Assembly: GCF_013416555.1 (NCBI RefSeq)
Contig: NZ_JACCFG010000001.1
Coordinates: 930,001 to 994,000, forward strand
Reading direction: 5' to 3'
DNA length: 64,000 nt
Source of the DNA: Sphingomonas sp. R-74633
GTDB taxonomy: Bacteria > Pseudomonadota > Alphaproteobacteria > Sphingomonadales > Sphingomonadaceae
Part shown: positions 36,070 to 44,928 of the stretch, piece after piece
How positions within the stretch are numbered: position 1 is the first letter of the stretch
How the letters are laid out: every line of letters starts with the position of its first letter
The notes under the pieces: model-generated
Told to the model about the DNA's origin: nothing
The model's input: the letters and a program-made list of their open reading frames with translations, nothing else
Databases searched by the model: none
Program-made: the position numbers and the translations under genes

Positions 36070-37104
36070 ATGAACGAGATCACCACGATCAAGCCGAGCA
36101 CGCCGAAAGACTGGGAGACCGATCAGGAGGTCCGCTGGTGCCCGGGCTGCGGCGACTATGCGATCCTCAAGGCGGTGCAGCGCACCATGCCCGAGATTGG
36201 CGGCACGCCGGAGAACACGGTGTTCGTCAGCGGCATCGGCTGCTCGTCGCGCTTCCCCTATTACATGGAGACCTATGGCTTCCACACCATCCACGGCCGC
36301 GCGCCGGCGGTGGCGACGGGGGTCAAGCTTGCCAATCCGGAGCTCGACGTATGGATCATCACCGGCGACGGCGATGCGCTGTCGATCGGCGGCAACCACA
36401 CGATGCACCTGCTCCGGCGCAATTTGAACTGCCAGTTCCTGCTGTTCAACAACGAGATCTACGGCCTCACCAAGGGTCAATATTCGCCGACCAGTCGCGA
36501 AGGCACCCGCAGCCCATCCACCCCCTTCGGCTCGGTCGATCACCCCGCCAAGCCCTGCGCCTTCGCGCTCGGGGCAGGGGCGCGCTTCGTCGCACGGGGG
36601 ATCGACGTCCACAAAAAGCTGCCCGAGGTCCTCAAGGCCGCGCATGCGCACCAGGGCGCGGCGTTCGTCGAGATCTTCCAGAACTGCATCGTCTACAATG
36701 ACGAGGTCTTCGAGCCCTTCACCGCCAAGCCCAATGCCGCGGCGAACCAGCTCTGGGTCGAGCATGGCCAGCCGATGGTCTTCGCCGGCGGCACCCGCGG
36801 CATCACGCTCGACCGCGAGGCGCTGACGCTCAAGGTCGTCGACGTCACCGACGGCGACTGGGAAGGGGCGGGGGTGATCGTCCACAACGTCACCAACCGC
36901 GCCGTTGCGCATATGCTCGTCGAGATGCCCTTCGGCCCGTTCCCGATGGCGCTGGGCGTGCTGTACGACGATCCCGCACCGACCTTCGAAAGCGCCGTAG
37001 TCGCGCAGAACAAGGCGGCGAGCGAGGGGAAGACGGTCGACCTGCAGAGTCTCGTCGCCAAGGGCCAGACCTGGATGGTCGACAAGGAACCGCACAAACT
37101 CTGA
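36070..37104 (+). CDS. korB: 2-oxoacid:ferredoxin oxidoreductase, beta subunit
   Basis: Small, thiamine-pyrophosphate-binding subunit, 344 residues. RWCPGCGDYAILKAVQ and SGIGCSSRFPYYMETYGFH supply the cluster cysteines and substrate contacts. The TPP motif is GDGDALSIGGNHTMHLLRRN with NNEIYGLTKGQYSPTS, and the C-terminal part ends in MVDKEPHKL. With korA it forms the enzyme; the electron acceptor would be a ferredoxin encoded elsewhere. Confidence 0.95.
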   Translation: MNEITTIKPSTPKDWETDQEVRWCPGCGDYAILKAVQRTMPEIGGTPENTVFVSGIGCSSRFPYYMETYGFHTIHGRAPAVATGVKLANPELDVWIITGDGDALSIGGNHTMHLLRRNLNCQFLLFNNEIYGLTKGQYSPTSREGTRSPSTPFGSVDHPAKPCAFALGAGARFVARGIDVHKKLPEVLKAAHAHQGAAFVEIFQNCIVYNDEVFEPFTAKPNAAANQLWVEHGQPMVFAGGTRGITLDREALTLKVVDVTDGDWEGAGVIVHNVTNRAVAHMLVEMPFGPFPMALGVLYDDPAPTFESAVVAQNKAASEGKTVDLQSLVAKGQTWMVDKEPHKL

Positions 37105-37208
37105 TACACTTGTCAGCTTGCATTGGTGGGCGACTAGCCTATCGCCCCGTTCATGTTGTCCCGCGCCTTCCCGCGTGAACTTGCGCCCGCCCGAAGCGTC
37201 TATCGGTA

Positions 37209-38360
37209 ATGATTCCCGCCGACGGCACTTTCCGCACCCCGGCCGAGCGCGCCCGGCGGCACGATCTCGATGCGCTGCGGGCGGTGTTCCTGCTGTTCGG
37301 CATCCCCTATCACGCCTCACTCACTGTCCGGCCCGGTCCGTGGATCGCGAACTTCGGTGAACGGTCGCGCGACTTCATCCAGCTCGCCGACTATCTCCAT
37401 CTGTTCCGAATGCCGGGCTTCTACATGATCGCCGGCTATTTCGCCGCGATGCTGCTCCAGAAGCGCCCGGTGGCGAGCTATCTGCCGTCGCGCCTTCACC
37501 GGCTCGTGCCCCCATTCCTCGCGGGCACCTTCCTCCTCGTCCCGGCGATGCATTTCCTGCTGCTGGTCGAGACGGGCCATCCGGCGCCGCTCGCGCGCTG
37601 GTGGGAAATCATGACGATGGTCGATCGCAACCCGTTCGAGCATCTCTGGTTCGTCCAGGTGCTGCTCTATTACACTGCGGCGCTTGCCGGGGTCGTCTGG
37701 CTGTTCCCGAAGCTCGCCCGTGCCGAACTGGGCGGCGAGCAGCGCGCGCTAGTCCGCTGGTTCATCCCGCTCACCCTCGCGACCGGCCTGATCCTCGGTC
37801 TGTGCGGCCTCGGCTCGCTCCAGCTCGAGCGCTATCGCTACCTCGATAATTTCGCAGTCAACTTTCTCTCGGCCCGCTACGCGCTCGACTATCTGCCTTG
37901 GTTCCTGCTCGGCGCGCTGCTCCAGCGCATCCCGGCGCTGGACCGCCGCTTCGCTCGCTTCTCGTGGATCCTGTTCCTCACCGGGCTCGCGGCCAGCATC
38001 GTGGTGGTCTTCTATCCGCGCCTGGTCCCATTCCTCTGGCGGCCGGTGCTCACCGGGGTCGCCGCGATCTGCCTCACCCAGGCCTCGCTCGGCGCGCTGG
38101 CGCACTTCATCCATGGCGAGCGCCGCTGGGTGAAGGCGCTCGTCTCGGCCTCCTTCGTGATCTATCTGTTCCACGAGCCGCTGATCGTGCTGGCCACGCC
38201 CTGGCTGGACATGCTGCCGATCCCGGTCTGGCCGAAGTTCATCCTGCTGTGCCTGGTCGCCTTCTTCGGCTCCTATGGCATCTGGAAGCTGATCAAGCTG
38301 AGCCCGGCGCTGCGCTACATCTTCAACGGCGAGCGCAAGAAGAAGCGGGCAGCAAGCTGA
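37209..38360 (+). CDS. acyltransferase family 3 membrane protein
   Basis: A 383-residue integral membrane protein with about ten hydrophobic segments. The N-terminus RRHDLDALRAVFLLFGIPYH is the acyltransferase-3/OpgC-like signature in which the His is catalytic, and HLWFVQVLLYYTAALAG is the other conserved stretch. Such proteins acylate cell-surface sugars or glucans with acetyl or succinyl groups. No glycan gene is near, so the target is unknown. The Lys/Arg-rich C-terminus (RKKKRAA) is cytoplasmic. It is followed 40 bases later by a lipid methyltransferase gene. Confidence 0.85.
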   Translation: MIPADGTFRTPAERARRHDLDALRAVFLLFGIPYHASLTVRPGPWIANFGERSRDFIQLADYLHLFRMPGFYMIAGYFAAMLLQKRPVASYLPSRLHRLVPPFLAGTFLLVPAMHFLLLVETGHPAPLARWWEIMTMVDRNPFEHLWFVQVLLYYTAALAGVVWLFPKLARAELGGEQRALVRWFIPLTLATGLILGLCGLGSLQLERYRYLDNFAVNFLSARYALDYLPWFLLGALLQRIPALDRRFARFSWILFLTGLAASIVVVFYPRLVPFLWRPVLTGVAAICLTQASLGALAHFIHGERRWVKALVSASFVIYLFHEPLIVLATPWLDMLPIPVWPKFILLCLVAFFGSYGIWKLIKLSPALRYIFNGERKKKRAAS

Positions 38361-38400
38361 GCTTGCTCGACTCGCCAGCCCGTGCATTGTGCGCCCCGAG

Positions 38401-39624
38401 ATGCATGCCCCGTTGAGCCAGTCCGATCCCGATACCCCGCGCAGCTGGTTCGCGCGCGCGCTCGCACCCTTTTTCCGCGGCCAGCTCGACAAGATCGACG
38501 CCGGCATCGCGCAGGGCAGCCTGTCGCTCAGCCTGCCCGACGGCACCGCCCGGCTGCTCGGTGGCCGCGCGGACGGTCCTGCCGCGATCGTCGATCTCAG
38601 GAGCTGGCGCGCCTTGCTCCGCCTCGCGATCGGCGGCTCGATCGGCTGGTATCAGGCCTGGGCACTGGGCGAATGGGCGAGCCCCGATCCGGTCGCCTTG
38701 TTCGCGCTGTTCGGCCTCAACCGCGCCGCGCTCGCCCGCCAGGCACGCGCCACGGGCTTCTCGAAGGCCCTCAAGCGCCTGCTCCACTGGCGCAACCGCA
38801 ACCATCGCGGCGGCTCGCGGCGCAACATCCAGTTCCATTACGACCTGGGCAACGACTTCTACCGGCTCTGGCTCGACCCCGGCATGACCTATTCGAGTGC
38901 GTTGTTCACCGCGCCCGGCCAGTCGCTGGAGCAGGCCCAGCACGAGAAGCTCGCTGCGATCCTTGCCCGCACCGCCACGCAAGCCGGCGACGAGATCCTC
39001 GAGATCGGTTGCGGCTGGGGCAGCTTCGCCGAGCTGGCGGTAGAGCAGGGCCGCAAGGTCCACGGCATCACGCTCTCCACCGAGCAACAGGCCTGGGCGC
39101 ATGCCCGCGTACCCGACAATGCCCGCTTCACCCTCACCGACTATCGCGACGTGGCGGGCCGCTATGACGCCATCGCCAGCATCGAAATGGCAGAGGCAGT
39201 GGGCGAGCCCTATTGGCCGGCCTATCTCGATACGATCGCCGGTGCGCTCAAGCCCGGCGGACGTGCCGCGCTCCAGGTAATCAGCTTCGACGACGCCTTT
39301 TTCGAGGACTATGCCTCGAACGTCGATTTCATCCAGGCCTATGTCTTCCCCGGCGGGCTGCTGCTTTCCGAGGCGCGCTTCCGGGCGCTGGCCGAGGCGC
39401 GGGGCCTGTCGTGGCAGGACCGGACGGGCTTCGGCCTCGACTATGCCGAGACGCTTCGCCTGTGGCGCGAACGCTTCGACGCGGCAGTGTCCGCGGGCAC
39501 GCTCCCCGCACAATTCGACCGCAAATTCATAGACTTGTGGCGCTATTATCTAATGTATTGCGAAGGTGGCTTCAGGGGCGGCGGTATCGACGTCGTCCAG
39601 GTCACCTTGGTGAAGGAGGGGTGA
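38401..39624 (+). CDS. cfa: cyclopropane-fatty-acyl-phospholipid synthase family methyltransferase
   Basis: A 407-residue SAM-dependent enzyme that adds a methylene across the double bond of phospholipid acyl chains (or a related methylation). Motifs: HYDLGNDFYRLWLDPGMTYSSALF, LEIGCGWGSFAELA (SAM motif I), ITLSTEQQAWA, IASIEMAEAVGEPYW and CEGGFRGGGIDVVQ. The ATG at 38401 is chosen over an in-frame GTG at 38389; neither has a strong ribosome binding site. The stop codon shares one base with the next start (TGATG). Confidence 0.92.
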   Translation: MHAPLSQSDPDTPRSWFARALAPFFRGQLDKIDAGIAQGSLSLSLPDGTARLLGGRADGPAAIVDLRSWRALLRLAIGGSIGWYQAWALGEWASPDPVALFALFGLNRAALARQARATGFSKALKRLLHWRNRNHRGGSRRNIQFHYDLGNDFYRLWLDPGMTYSSALFTAPGQSLEQAQHEKLAAILARTATQAGDEILEIGCGWGSFAELAVEQGRKVHGITLSTEQQAWAHARVPDNARFTLTDYRDVAGRYDAIASIEMAEAVGEPYWPAYLDTIAGALKPGGRAALQVISFDDAFFEDYASNVDFIQAYVFPGGLLLSEARFRALAEARGLSWQDRTGFGLDYAETLRLWRERFDAAVSAGTLPAQFDRKFIDLWRYYLMYCEGGFRGGGIDVVQVTLVKEG

Positions 39625-40805
39625 TGAAGAACTGGCTGCTCGCGGGCGCGCTCGCGCTGGGAAGCTTTGCGGGGCAGGGCGCGCTGGCCCAGGCGGTCCA
39701 GTCCCCCGATGTGAAGATCCAGGCGGGCGACAGCTCGGGCCTGCGCAAGGTCGGCGCCGAGGTGCTGTTCTGGAGCCAAGCCCAGCGCGACGCCAATTTC
39801 CCGCATATGGAAAAGCTTTTCCCCGGCCATATCGTCAAGGCCGGCACCAAGGTCCATCCGCTCCCCGCCGGCAAACCGCTGGCCTTCCCCGATGCCGATC
39901 TCGACGCCTTCATCGCCCAGCAGAACGTGGCCGGGCTGATCGTCCTCAAGAACGGCAAGATCGTCCTCGAACGCTATGCCCGCGGCTATTCGCAGCAGGG
40001 CCGCTGGACGAGCTTCTCGGTCGCCAAGTCCTTCACCTCGTCGCTGGTCGGCGCCGCGATCAAGGACGGCTATATCAAGTCGGTCGGCGAGCCCGTGACC
40101 AAATACATCCCAGAGCTCGCCGGCAGCGGCTATGACGGGGTGACCATCGCCCAGCTGCTCACCATGACGTCGGGCGTGAAGTGGAACGAGGATTATACCG
40201 ACGCGAAGTCGGACGTCGCCCGCATGTTCCTCGAGCCGGTGCCGGCGGGGGAGGACCCCACCGTCTATTACATGAAGAAGCTCCCCCGCGAGACCGCGCC
40301 GGGCAGCAAATGGGTCTACAAGACCGGCGAGACCAATTTGATCGGCGTGCTGGTGATGCGCGCCACGCACAAGCCGCTCGCCACCTATCTGAGCGAGAAG
40401 ATCTGGAAGCCCTATGGCATGGAGCAGGACGCGTTCTGGATGGTCGACCCGTCCGAGCACGAAGTCAGCGGCTGCTGCCTGTCGGTGTCACTGCGCGACT
40501 ATGCCCGGATGGGCCAGTTCGCGCTCGAAGGCGGCAAGGGCGTCGTCTCGCCCGGCTGGTTCCGCGAATCGACCAGCGCGCATGCCGATATCGGCAAGCC
40601 CGGCTTCGGCTATGGCTATCAATGGTGGGCCTATCCCGAGGGCCGCTTCGGCGCGCAGGGCATCTTCGGCCAGACGATCCGGGTCGATCCGAAGACGAAG
40701 GTCGTGATCGCCATCTCCGCCGCCGCGCCCAAGGCCAGCGACGACGCCTATGGCAAGGCGCGCACGGAATTCGTCAACCGGTTGTTCGAGGCTGCTGCAC
40801 ACTGA
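39624..40805 (+). CDS. beta-lactamase-fold serine hydrolase, exported
   Basis: A 393-residue protein with signal peptide (LLAGALALGSFAGQGALAQ) and a class C-like serine hydrolase domain. The nucleophile motif SxxK is in FSVAKSFTSSLVG, the Tyr motif is in YKTGETNLIG, and there is a HxG-like region late (YGYQWW, QTIRVDPKTKVV). It looks like the 6-aminohexanoate-dimer hydrolase/esterase branch rather than a true beta-lactamase. It is coupled to cfa by the TGATG overlap. Likely substrates are esters, amides or peptidoglycan pieces; not readable. Confidence 0.86.
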   Translation: MKNWLLAGALALGSFAGQGALAQAVQSPDVKIQAGDSSGLRKVGAEVLFWSQAQRDANFPHMEKLFPGHIVKAGTKVHPLPAGKPLAFPDADLDAFIAQQNVAGLIVLKNGKIVLERYARGYSQQGRWTSFSVAKSFTSSLVGAAIKDGYIKSVGEPVTKYIPELAGSGYDGVTIAQLLTMTSGVKWNEDYTDAKSDVARMFLEPVPAGEDPTVYYMKKLPRETAPGSKWVYKTGETNLIGVLVMRATHKPLATYLSEKIWKPYGMEQDAFWMVDPSEHEVSGCCLSVSLRDYARMGQFALEGGKGVVSPGWFRESTSAHADIGKPGFGYGYQWWAYPEGRFGAQGIFGQTIRVDPKTKVVIAISAAAPKASDDAYGKARTEFVNRLFEAAAH

Positions 40806-40807
40806 TC

Positions 40808-40881
40808 GTCATCCCGGCGAAAGCCGGGATCTCAGGCGAAGGCGCGATACGGCACGAGATCCCGGCTTTCGCCGGGATGAC
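40808..40881. repeat. REP-like inverted repeat, type ATCCCGGCGAAAGCCGGGAT
   Basis: Arms at 40808-40833 and 40856-40881 carry GTCATCCCGGCGAAAGCCGG-GATCTC and its exact inverse. It lies between the convergent ends of the serine hydrolase and the SDR gene, where it could also act as a bidirectional terminator. Same subtype as the single unit at 12710. Confidence 0.85.
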
Positions 40882-40886
40882 GGTTG

Positions 40887-41597
40887 TTACTCAACCCGCT
40901 CGAAATGCCCGGCCTCGAACCCCGACGCCGCCAGCGCCACGATCCGCGCCGCGACAACCTCCGGCGCCTTCACCGTCGCCGGATCCTCGCCCGGAAACGC
41001 CCGCGCGCGCATCTTGGTGCGGGTCGCGCCGGGATCGAGGATGCTCACGCGCACCTTGCTGATGTGCGCGACTTCCTCGCCATAGGTGAGCAGGAGGTTC
41101 TCGAACGCCGCCTTGGACGACCCATAGACGCCCCAATAGGCGCGCGCCGTGCGGCCCACGCTGGAGGTCACGCCGATCACCCGAGCGCCAGCGGATGCCT
41201 TGAGCATCGGGTCGAACGCCGCGAGGATCGCCGCCTGGGCAGTGACGTTGAGCGTCAGCACCTTGGCATATTCCTTGAAGTCGATCGCCGGCACCGCGCT
41301 CAGCGAGCCGAGCTGTGCGGCGTTGAGCAGCAGCACGTCGAGCGCGCTCCAGCGGCTCCCGATCGCCTCGGCTAGGCGCGCGATGCTGTCATTCTCGGTC
41401 AGGTCCATCGGCGCGATCGTCGCGGAGCCGCCGGCGGCGAAGATCGCCTCCTCGACTTCCTCGAGCCCGCCGGCGGTGCGCGCGGTGAGGATCACATGCG
41501 CGCCCTCGGCCGCCAGTGCCAGCGCCGTGGCGGCGCCGATCCCGCGGCTCGCACCGGTGACGAGCGCCGTGCGCCCGGAAAGCAATCCCTCGGTCAT
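40887..41597 (-). CDS. short-chain dehydrogenase/reductase
   Basis: A 236-residue NAD(P)H oxidoreductase. TGASRGIGAATALAL is the nucleotide-binding motif, LNAAQLGS corresponds to NAAG, and VTSSVGRTARAYWGVYGSSKAAF holds the Ser and the YxxxK pair. The substrate is unknown; the sequence resembles the YdfG/FabG-like group of general SDRs. It ends five bases from a REP-like repeat and starts nine bases past the purF stop codon, so it is probably co-transcribed with purF. Confidence 0.88.
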   Translation of the reverse strand: MTEGLLSGRTALVTGASRGIGAATALALAAEGAHVILTARTAGGLEEVEEAIFAAGGSATIAPMDLTENDSIARLAEAIGSRWSALDVLLLNAAQLGSLSAVPAIDFKEYAKVLTLNVTAQAAILAAFDPMLKASAGARVIGVTSSVGRTARAYWGVYGSSKAAFENLLLTYGEEVAHISKVRVSILDPGATRTKMRARAFPGEDPATVKAPEVVAARIVALAASGFEAGHFERVE

Positions 41598-41606
41598 GGA
41601 ATCCTT

Positions 41607-43067
41607 TTAACCCACGCGCTCGTGGAGCAGCGCGAACTGGTCGTCGGGCGGACCATTCTCGTCCTGATCGGTCAGCGTCGTCGGATATTCACCGGTGAAG
41701 CACGCGTCGCAGTACTTCGGGTGGATATCCGCGCGGTGCGCCTCGCCGAGCGCCTTGTACAGGCCGTCGATCGAGATGAACGCCAGGCTGTCGGCATGGA
41801 TGAAGTCGGTCATCCCGCCCACGTCGAGCTTCGCCGCGAGCAGCTTGGCGCGCTCGGGCGTGTCGACGCCGTAGAAGCAGCTGTGCCGCGTCGGCGGCGA
41901 GGCGATGCGCATATGCACCTCGGCCGCGCCCGCCTCGCGCATCATCTGCACGATCTTGAGGCTGGTGGTGCCGCGTACGATCGAATCGTCGATCAGCACG
42001 ACGCGCTTGCCCTTGATCAGCTCGCGATTGGCATTGTGCTTCAGCTTGACGCCAAGGTGGCGGACCTTGTCGCCCGGCTGGATGAAGGTGCGGCCGACAT
42101 AGTGCGAGCGGATGATGCCGAGCTCGAACGGGATGCCGCTCTGCTGGGCATAGCCGATTGCCGCCGGCACGCCCGAATCGGGCACCGGCACGACCAGGTC
42201 GGCCTCCACCGGCATCTCGATCGCCAGCTGCGCGCCGATCGCCTTGCGCACCGAATAGACCGAGCGATCGTTGCTGATCGAATCGGGGCGCGAGAAATAG
42301 ACATATTCGAAGATGCAGGGACGCGGGCCGACCGGCGCAAACGGCTTGTGCGAGCTGATCTCGCCGCCCTTCACGATCACCAGCTCGCCCGGCTCGACAT
42401 CGCGGACATATTCGGCACCGACCACGTCGAGCGCCACCGTCTCCGAGGCGAAGACGATCGTGTCGTCGAGCTTGCCCATCACCAGCGGGCGGATGCCCAG
42501 CGGATCGCGGCAGGCGATCATGCCCTCGGGGGTCATCACGATCAGCGAATAGGCGCCCTCGACCTGCTTCAACGCGTCGATGAAGCGGTCGATCAGCGTG
42601 CGGAACTGCGAAGTGGCGACGAGGTGGATGATCACCTCGGTATCGCTCGTCGACTGGAAGATCGCGCCGCGGCGGATCAGGTCGCGGCGCAGGCGCATCG
42701 CGTTCGAGATGTTGCCGTTATGCGCGATCGCGAAGCCGCCGCTGGCCAGCTCGGCATAGAGCGGCTGCACATTGCGCAGCGAGGTCTCGCCGGTGGTCGA
42801 ATAGCGGACATGGCCGCAGGCGGTATCGCCGCTCAGCGCACGGATCACTTCGTCGCGGTCGAAATTGCCCGCGACATGGCCCATCGCCCGGTGGATGTGG
42901 AACTGGCGGCCATCGAAGCTGGTAATGCCCGCCGCCTCCTGGCCACGGTGCTGGAGCGCGTGCAGGCCGAGCGCGACCGCGGCCGCGGCACCGTCCATGC
43001 CGGATACGCCGAAAATGCCACACTCTTCGCGCAGCTTGTCGTCATCGAATGGGTTCGTGGTAAGCAT
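41607..43067 (-). CDS. purF: amidophosphoribosyltransferase
   Basis: Makes 5-phosphoribosylamine from PRPP and glutamine, the first purine step. 486 residues. A 15-residue propeptide precedes the nucleophile Cys16 in EECGIFGV, as in Bacillus-type PurF. The PRPP motif VVLIDDSIVRGTT is present. Cysteines in PRPCIFEYVYF, HSCFYGVDTPE and YCDACFTGEYP match the [4Fe-4S] ligands of that type. The ATG at 43067 is chosen because it gives this propeptide; the frame upstream is non-coding. The divergent Rho-N-like gene begins 130 bases away. Confidence 0.96.
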   Translation of the reverse strand: MLTTNPFDDDKLREECGIFGVSGMDGAAAAVALGLHALQHRGQEAAGITSFDGRQFHIHRAMGHVAGNFDRDEVIRALSGDTACGHVRYSTTGETSLRNVQPLYAELASGGFAIAHNGNISNAMRLRRDLIRRGAIFQSTSDTEVIIHLVATSQFRTLIDRFIDALKQVEGAYSLIVMTPEGMIACRDPLGIRPLVMGKLDDTIVFASETVALDVVGAEYVRDVEPGELVIVKGGEISSHKPFAPVGPRPCIFEYVYFSRPDSISNDRSVYSVRKAIGAQLAIEMPVEADLVVPVPDSGVPAAIGYAQQSGIPFELGIIRSHYVGRTFIQPGDKVRHLGVKLKHNANRELIKGKRVVLIDDSIVRGTTSLKIVQMMREAGAAEVHMRIASPPTRHSCFYGVDTPERAKLLAAKLDVGGMTDFIHADSLAFISIDGLYKALGEAHRADIHPKYCDACFTGEYPTTLTDQDENGPPDDQFALLHERVG

Positions 43068-43197
43068 CAGCCCTCGAGGGGTTGGGAACTGTCGCCGGCC
43101 ATATAGGCGGTCCGGTGCGGTTTGTCGCCGGGTTGTCACAAAGAAATGAACTTACAGGGTTTTCCGGTGGTTTTTCAGGGCGAAAGGAGACGTTCCG

Positions 43198-43449
43198 ATG
43201 CCCGGACACGACCACGGACCCCAGATCAAGAACGACGAACTCTACGAGAAACTCCGCGATGAGGGGAACTCGAAGGAGAAGTCGGCGCGAATCGCCAATG
43301 CCCAGGCGGCGCATACGCTCGACCATCCCGGCGGCACGCTCGAGAGCCGCTCGAAGGACGAGCTGTACGACGAGGCGAAGAAGATCGGCATCGATAAGCG
43401 TTCGGAGATGGACAAGGACGAGCTGATCCACGCCATCCGGGATCATTGA
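43198..43449 (+). CDS. small Rho-N/DUF7218-like protein
   Basis: An 83-residue hydrophilic protein. The N-terminal half ([29 protein letters not shown]) and a C-terminal Rho-N-like helix pair ([20 protein letters not shown] then [13 protein letters not shown]) fit a SAP/Rho-N-like nucleic-acid-binding family often seen in stress-related small genes. AAAGGAGA lies nine bases before the ATG. It is divergent from purF and followed by hisI. A role in binding nucleic acid is an inference from the fold. Confidence 0.75.
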   Translation: MPGHDHGPQIKNDELYEKLRDEGNSKEKSARIANAQAAHTLDHPGGTLESRSKDELYDEAKKIGIDKRSEMDKDELIHAIRDH

Positions 43450-43483
43450 TGACGCCGGGGGCGGCGCACGCTACATCGCCCCG

Positions 43484-43840
43484 GTGGATACCAATCGCGA
43501 AACGGGCCTCGTGCTCGACCCGAAATATGACGCCGCCGGCCTGATCACCGCGGTCTGCACCGATCCGCAAGGCACGGTGCTGATGGTCGCGCACATGAAC
43601 GCCGACGCACTCGCCGCCACGCTGGAGACCGGCGAGGCGACCTTCTGGTCGCGCAGCCGCGGCAGGTTGTGGAAGAAGGGCGAAACCTCGGGCCACGTCC
43701 TCAAGGTCCTCGAAGCCCGGATCGACTGCGATCAGGACGCCATCTGGCTCAAGGTCGAACCCCACGGCCCCGCCTGCCACACCGGCGCGCCGAGCTGCTT
43801 CTATCGGGTGATCGAGGGCGGAAAGCTGGTTCGCGGATGA
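43484..43840 (+). CDS. hisI: phosphoribosyl-AMP cyclohydrolase
   Basis: Opens the purine ring of PR-AMP, step three of histidine synthesis. 118 residues, single-domain as in most alphaproteobacteria. [36 protein letters not shown], and the metal ligands [17 protein letters not shown] are all in place. The start is GTG at 43484. Other his genes are not in the window. Its stop codon overlaps the ATG of the next lipoprotein gene (ATGA). Confidence 0.96.
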   Translation: MDTNRETGLVLDPKYDAAGLITAVCTDPQGTVLMVAHMNADALAATLETGEATFWSRSRGRLWKKGETSGHVLKVLEARIDCDQDAIWLKVEPHGPACHTGAPSCFYRVIEGGKLVRG

Positions 43841-44448
43841 AGCGCGCGCGGTGCACACCTGAGCTGCTCCCCGGCGAAAGCCGGGGCCCAGGGTTTCTCT
43901 GCGGTGTCGCTTGGTACCCTGGGCCCCGGCTTTCGCCGGGGAACAAATGGGCGGTGGCAGCGATGCTCCTCCTCGCCGCCTGCTCGGGCGGCAGCAAGCA
44001 ACCGGACAAGCCCCAACCACCCCAGGACCTCGAAAAAGCCGCGATCGAACGCGGCCTGGTCCGCAACCCCGCCGATACCGACGTCGCCGGCCTCTACGCC
44101 CGCGACACCGACCGCATCTGCATCGTCCCCGACGAGGAGCTTGGCTACCGGATCGGCGCCTTCGTCGATTATGGCGACCGCATCACCTGCAGCGGCTCGG
44201 GCCGCGCAAGCCGGGTAGGGGAGGCGCTCCATATCGAGTTTGGCGAAGACGGCAGTTGCTCGTTCGATGCCAAATATGATGGCGACAAGATCGCCTTCCC
44301 CGGCGCGCTGCCCGATGGCTGCAACAAATTCTGCGCAAAGCGCGCCTCCTATGCCGGCCTCGAAGTCGCACGCCTCAGCGAGTCGGCCGCCGAGGCTGCC
44401 GCGATGCGCGACGCGAACGGCAAAAGACTGTGCGGGGGCGCCAACTAG
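43837..44448 (+). CDS. putative lipoprotein with a REP-like repeat inside its signal region
   Basis: A 203-residue unrecognised lipoprotein. The ATG overlaps the hisI stop codon and reads MKRARCT. The frame then passes through the complete repeat at 43869-43941 (encoding GESRGPG...YPGPRLSPG) and resumes with [17 protein letters not shown], which carries the hydrophobic core and lipobox of a signal. Without the repeat the start would be an ordinary [15 protein letters not shown] signal. The mature part has a disulfide-like Cys set and a compact domain ([39 protein letters not shown]). The extended signal may still work from an internal start such as the GTG of WAVAAM. Confidence 0.75.
   Translation: MKRARCTPELLPGESRGPGFLCGVAWYPGPRLSPGNKWAVAAMLLLAACSGGSKQPDKPQPPQDLEKAAIERGLVRNPADTDVAGLYARDTDRICIVPDEELGYRIGAFVDYGDRITCSGSGRASRVGEALHIEFGEDGSCSFDAKYDGDKIAFPGALPDGCNKFCAKRASYAGLEVARLSESAAEAAAMRDANGKRLCGGAN
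43869..43941. repeat. REP-like inverted repeat within the lipoprotein reading frame
   Basis: Perfect 26-base arms (43869-43894 and 43916-43941), CCCCGGCGAAAGCCGGGG plus CCCAGGGT, separated by 21 bases. At 73 bases, the repeat with its flanks keeps the reading frame open across the signal-peptide region of the lipoprotein gene. Confidence 0.9.
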
Positions 44449-44452
44449 TGAG

Positions 44453-44468
44453 TTGACGTTCACGTAAA
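44453..44468. promoter_or_regulatory. palindromic operator upstream of the MerR-type gene
   Basis: TTGACGTTCACGTAAA has the symmetric pattern TTnACGTnnACGTnAA. It resembles sites bound by MerR-type regulators of branched-chain amino acid or fatty acid catabolism (LiuR-like) and lies 16 bases before the MerR-type ATG. It probably serves as operator for this gene and the acyl-CoA dehydrogenase behind it. Confidence 0.6.
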
Positions 44469-44483
44469 GGGAAAGTATTTTCC

Positions 44484-44909
44484 ATGGCCATGAACGCACC
44501 AGCTTTTCCGCTCGAAGCCCTGGCGCCGATCGAGCCGCGCCCGGACCGCGACGCCTTCACCATTTCGGACCTGTGCGCCGAATTCTCGGTCACGCCCCGC
44601 GCGCTCCGCTTCTATGAGGACGAGGGCCTGATCGCCCCCGAGCGCCGCGGCACTGCCCGTGTCTACTCCCACCGCGACCGCGCCCGGCTCGCCTGGATCC
44701 TGCGCGGCAAGCGCGTCGGCTTCAGCTTGGCCGAGATCCGCGAGATGATCGATCTCTACGATGTCGGCGACGATCGCAGCACCCAGAAGCAGGTGACGCT
44801 CCAGCGCTGCCTCGATCGCATCGGCCTGCTCGAAGATCAGAAGCGCGACATCGACGCGCACATCGCCGAGCTCCAGCAATTCGTCGACCTGCTCAAAAGC
44901 AGCGACTAA
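44484..44909 (+). CDS. MerR-family transcriptional regulator (LiuR-like)
   Basis: A 141-residue regulator. The MerR helix-turn-helix is FTISDLCAEFSVTPRALRFYEDEGLIAPERRG with RVYSHRDRARLAWILRGKRVGFSLAEI as the wing and linker; a C-terminal coiled coil (RCLDRIGLLEDQKRDIDAHIAEL) mediates dimers. No metal-binding Cys is seen, so it likely senses a metabolite such as an acyl-CoA. ATGs at 44484 and 44490 are both possible starts. It lies 19 bases ahead of an acyl-CoA dehydrogenase gene, as for LiuR-type regulators. Confidence 0.88.
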   Translation: MAMNAPAFPLEALAPIEPRPDRDAFTISDLCAEFSVTPRALRFYEDEGLIAPERRGTARVYSHRDRARLAWILRGKRVGFSLAEIREMIDLYDVGDDRSTQKQVTLQRCLDRIGLLEDQKRDIDAHIAELQQFVDLLKSSD

Positions 44910-44928
44910 CCCTCCGAGGAACCCTGAA

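Noticed and set aside
39624..40805. True class C beta-lactamase (resistance gene)
   Set aside because: SxxK is present but the rest matches esterase/6-aminohexanoate-hydrolase-type proteins; no KTG box is clear, so resistance should not be inferred.
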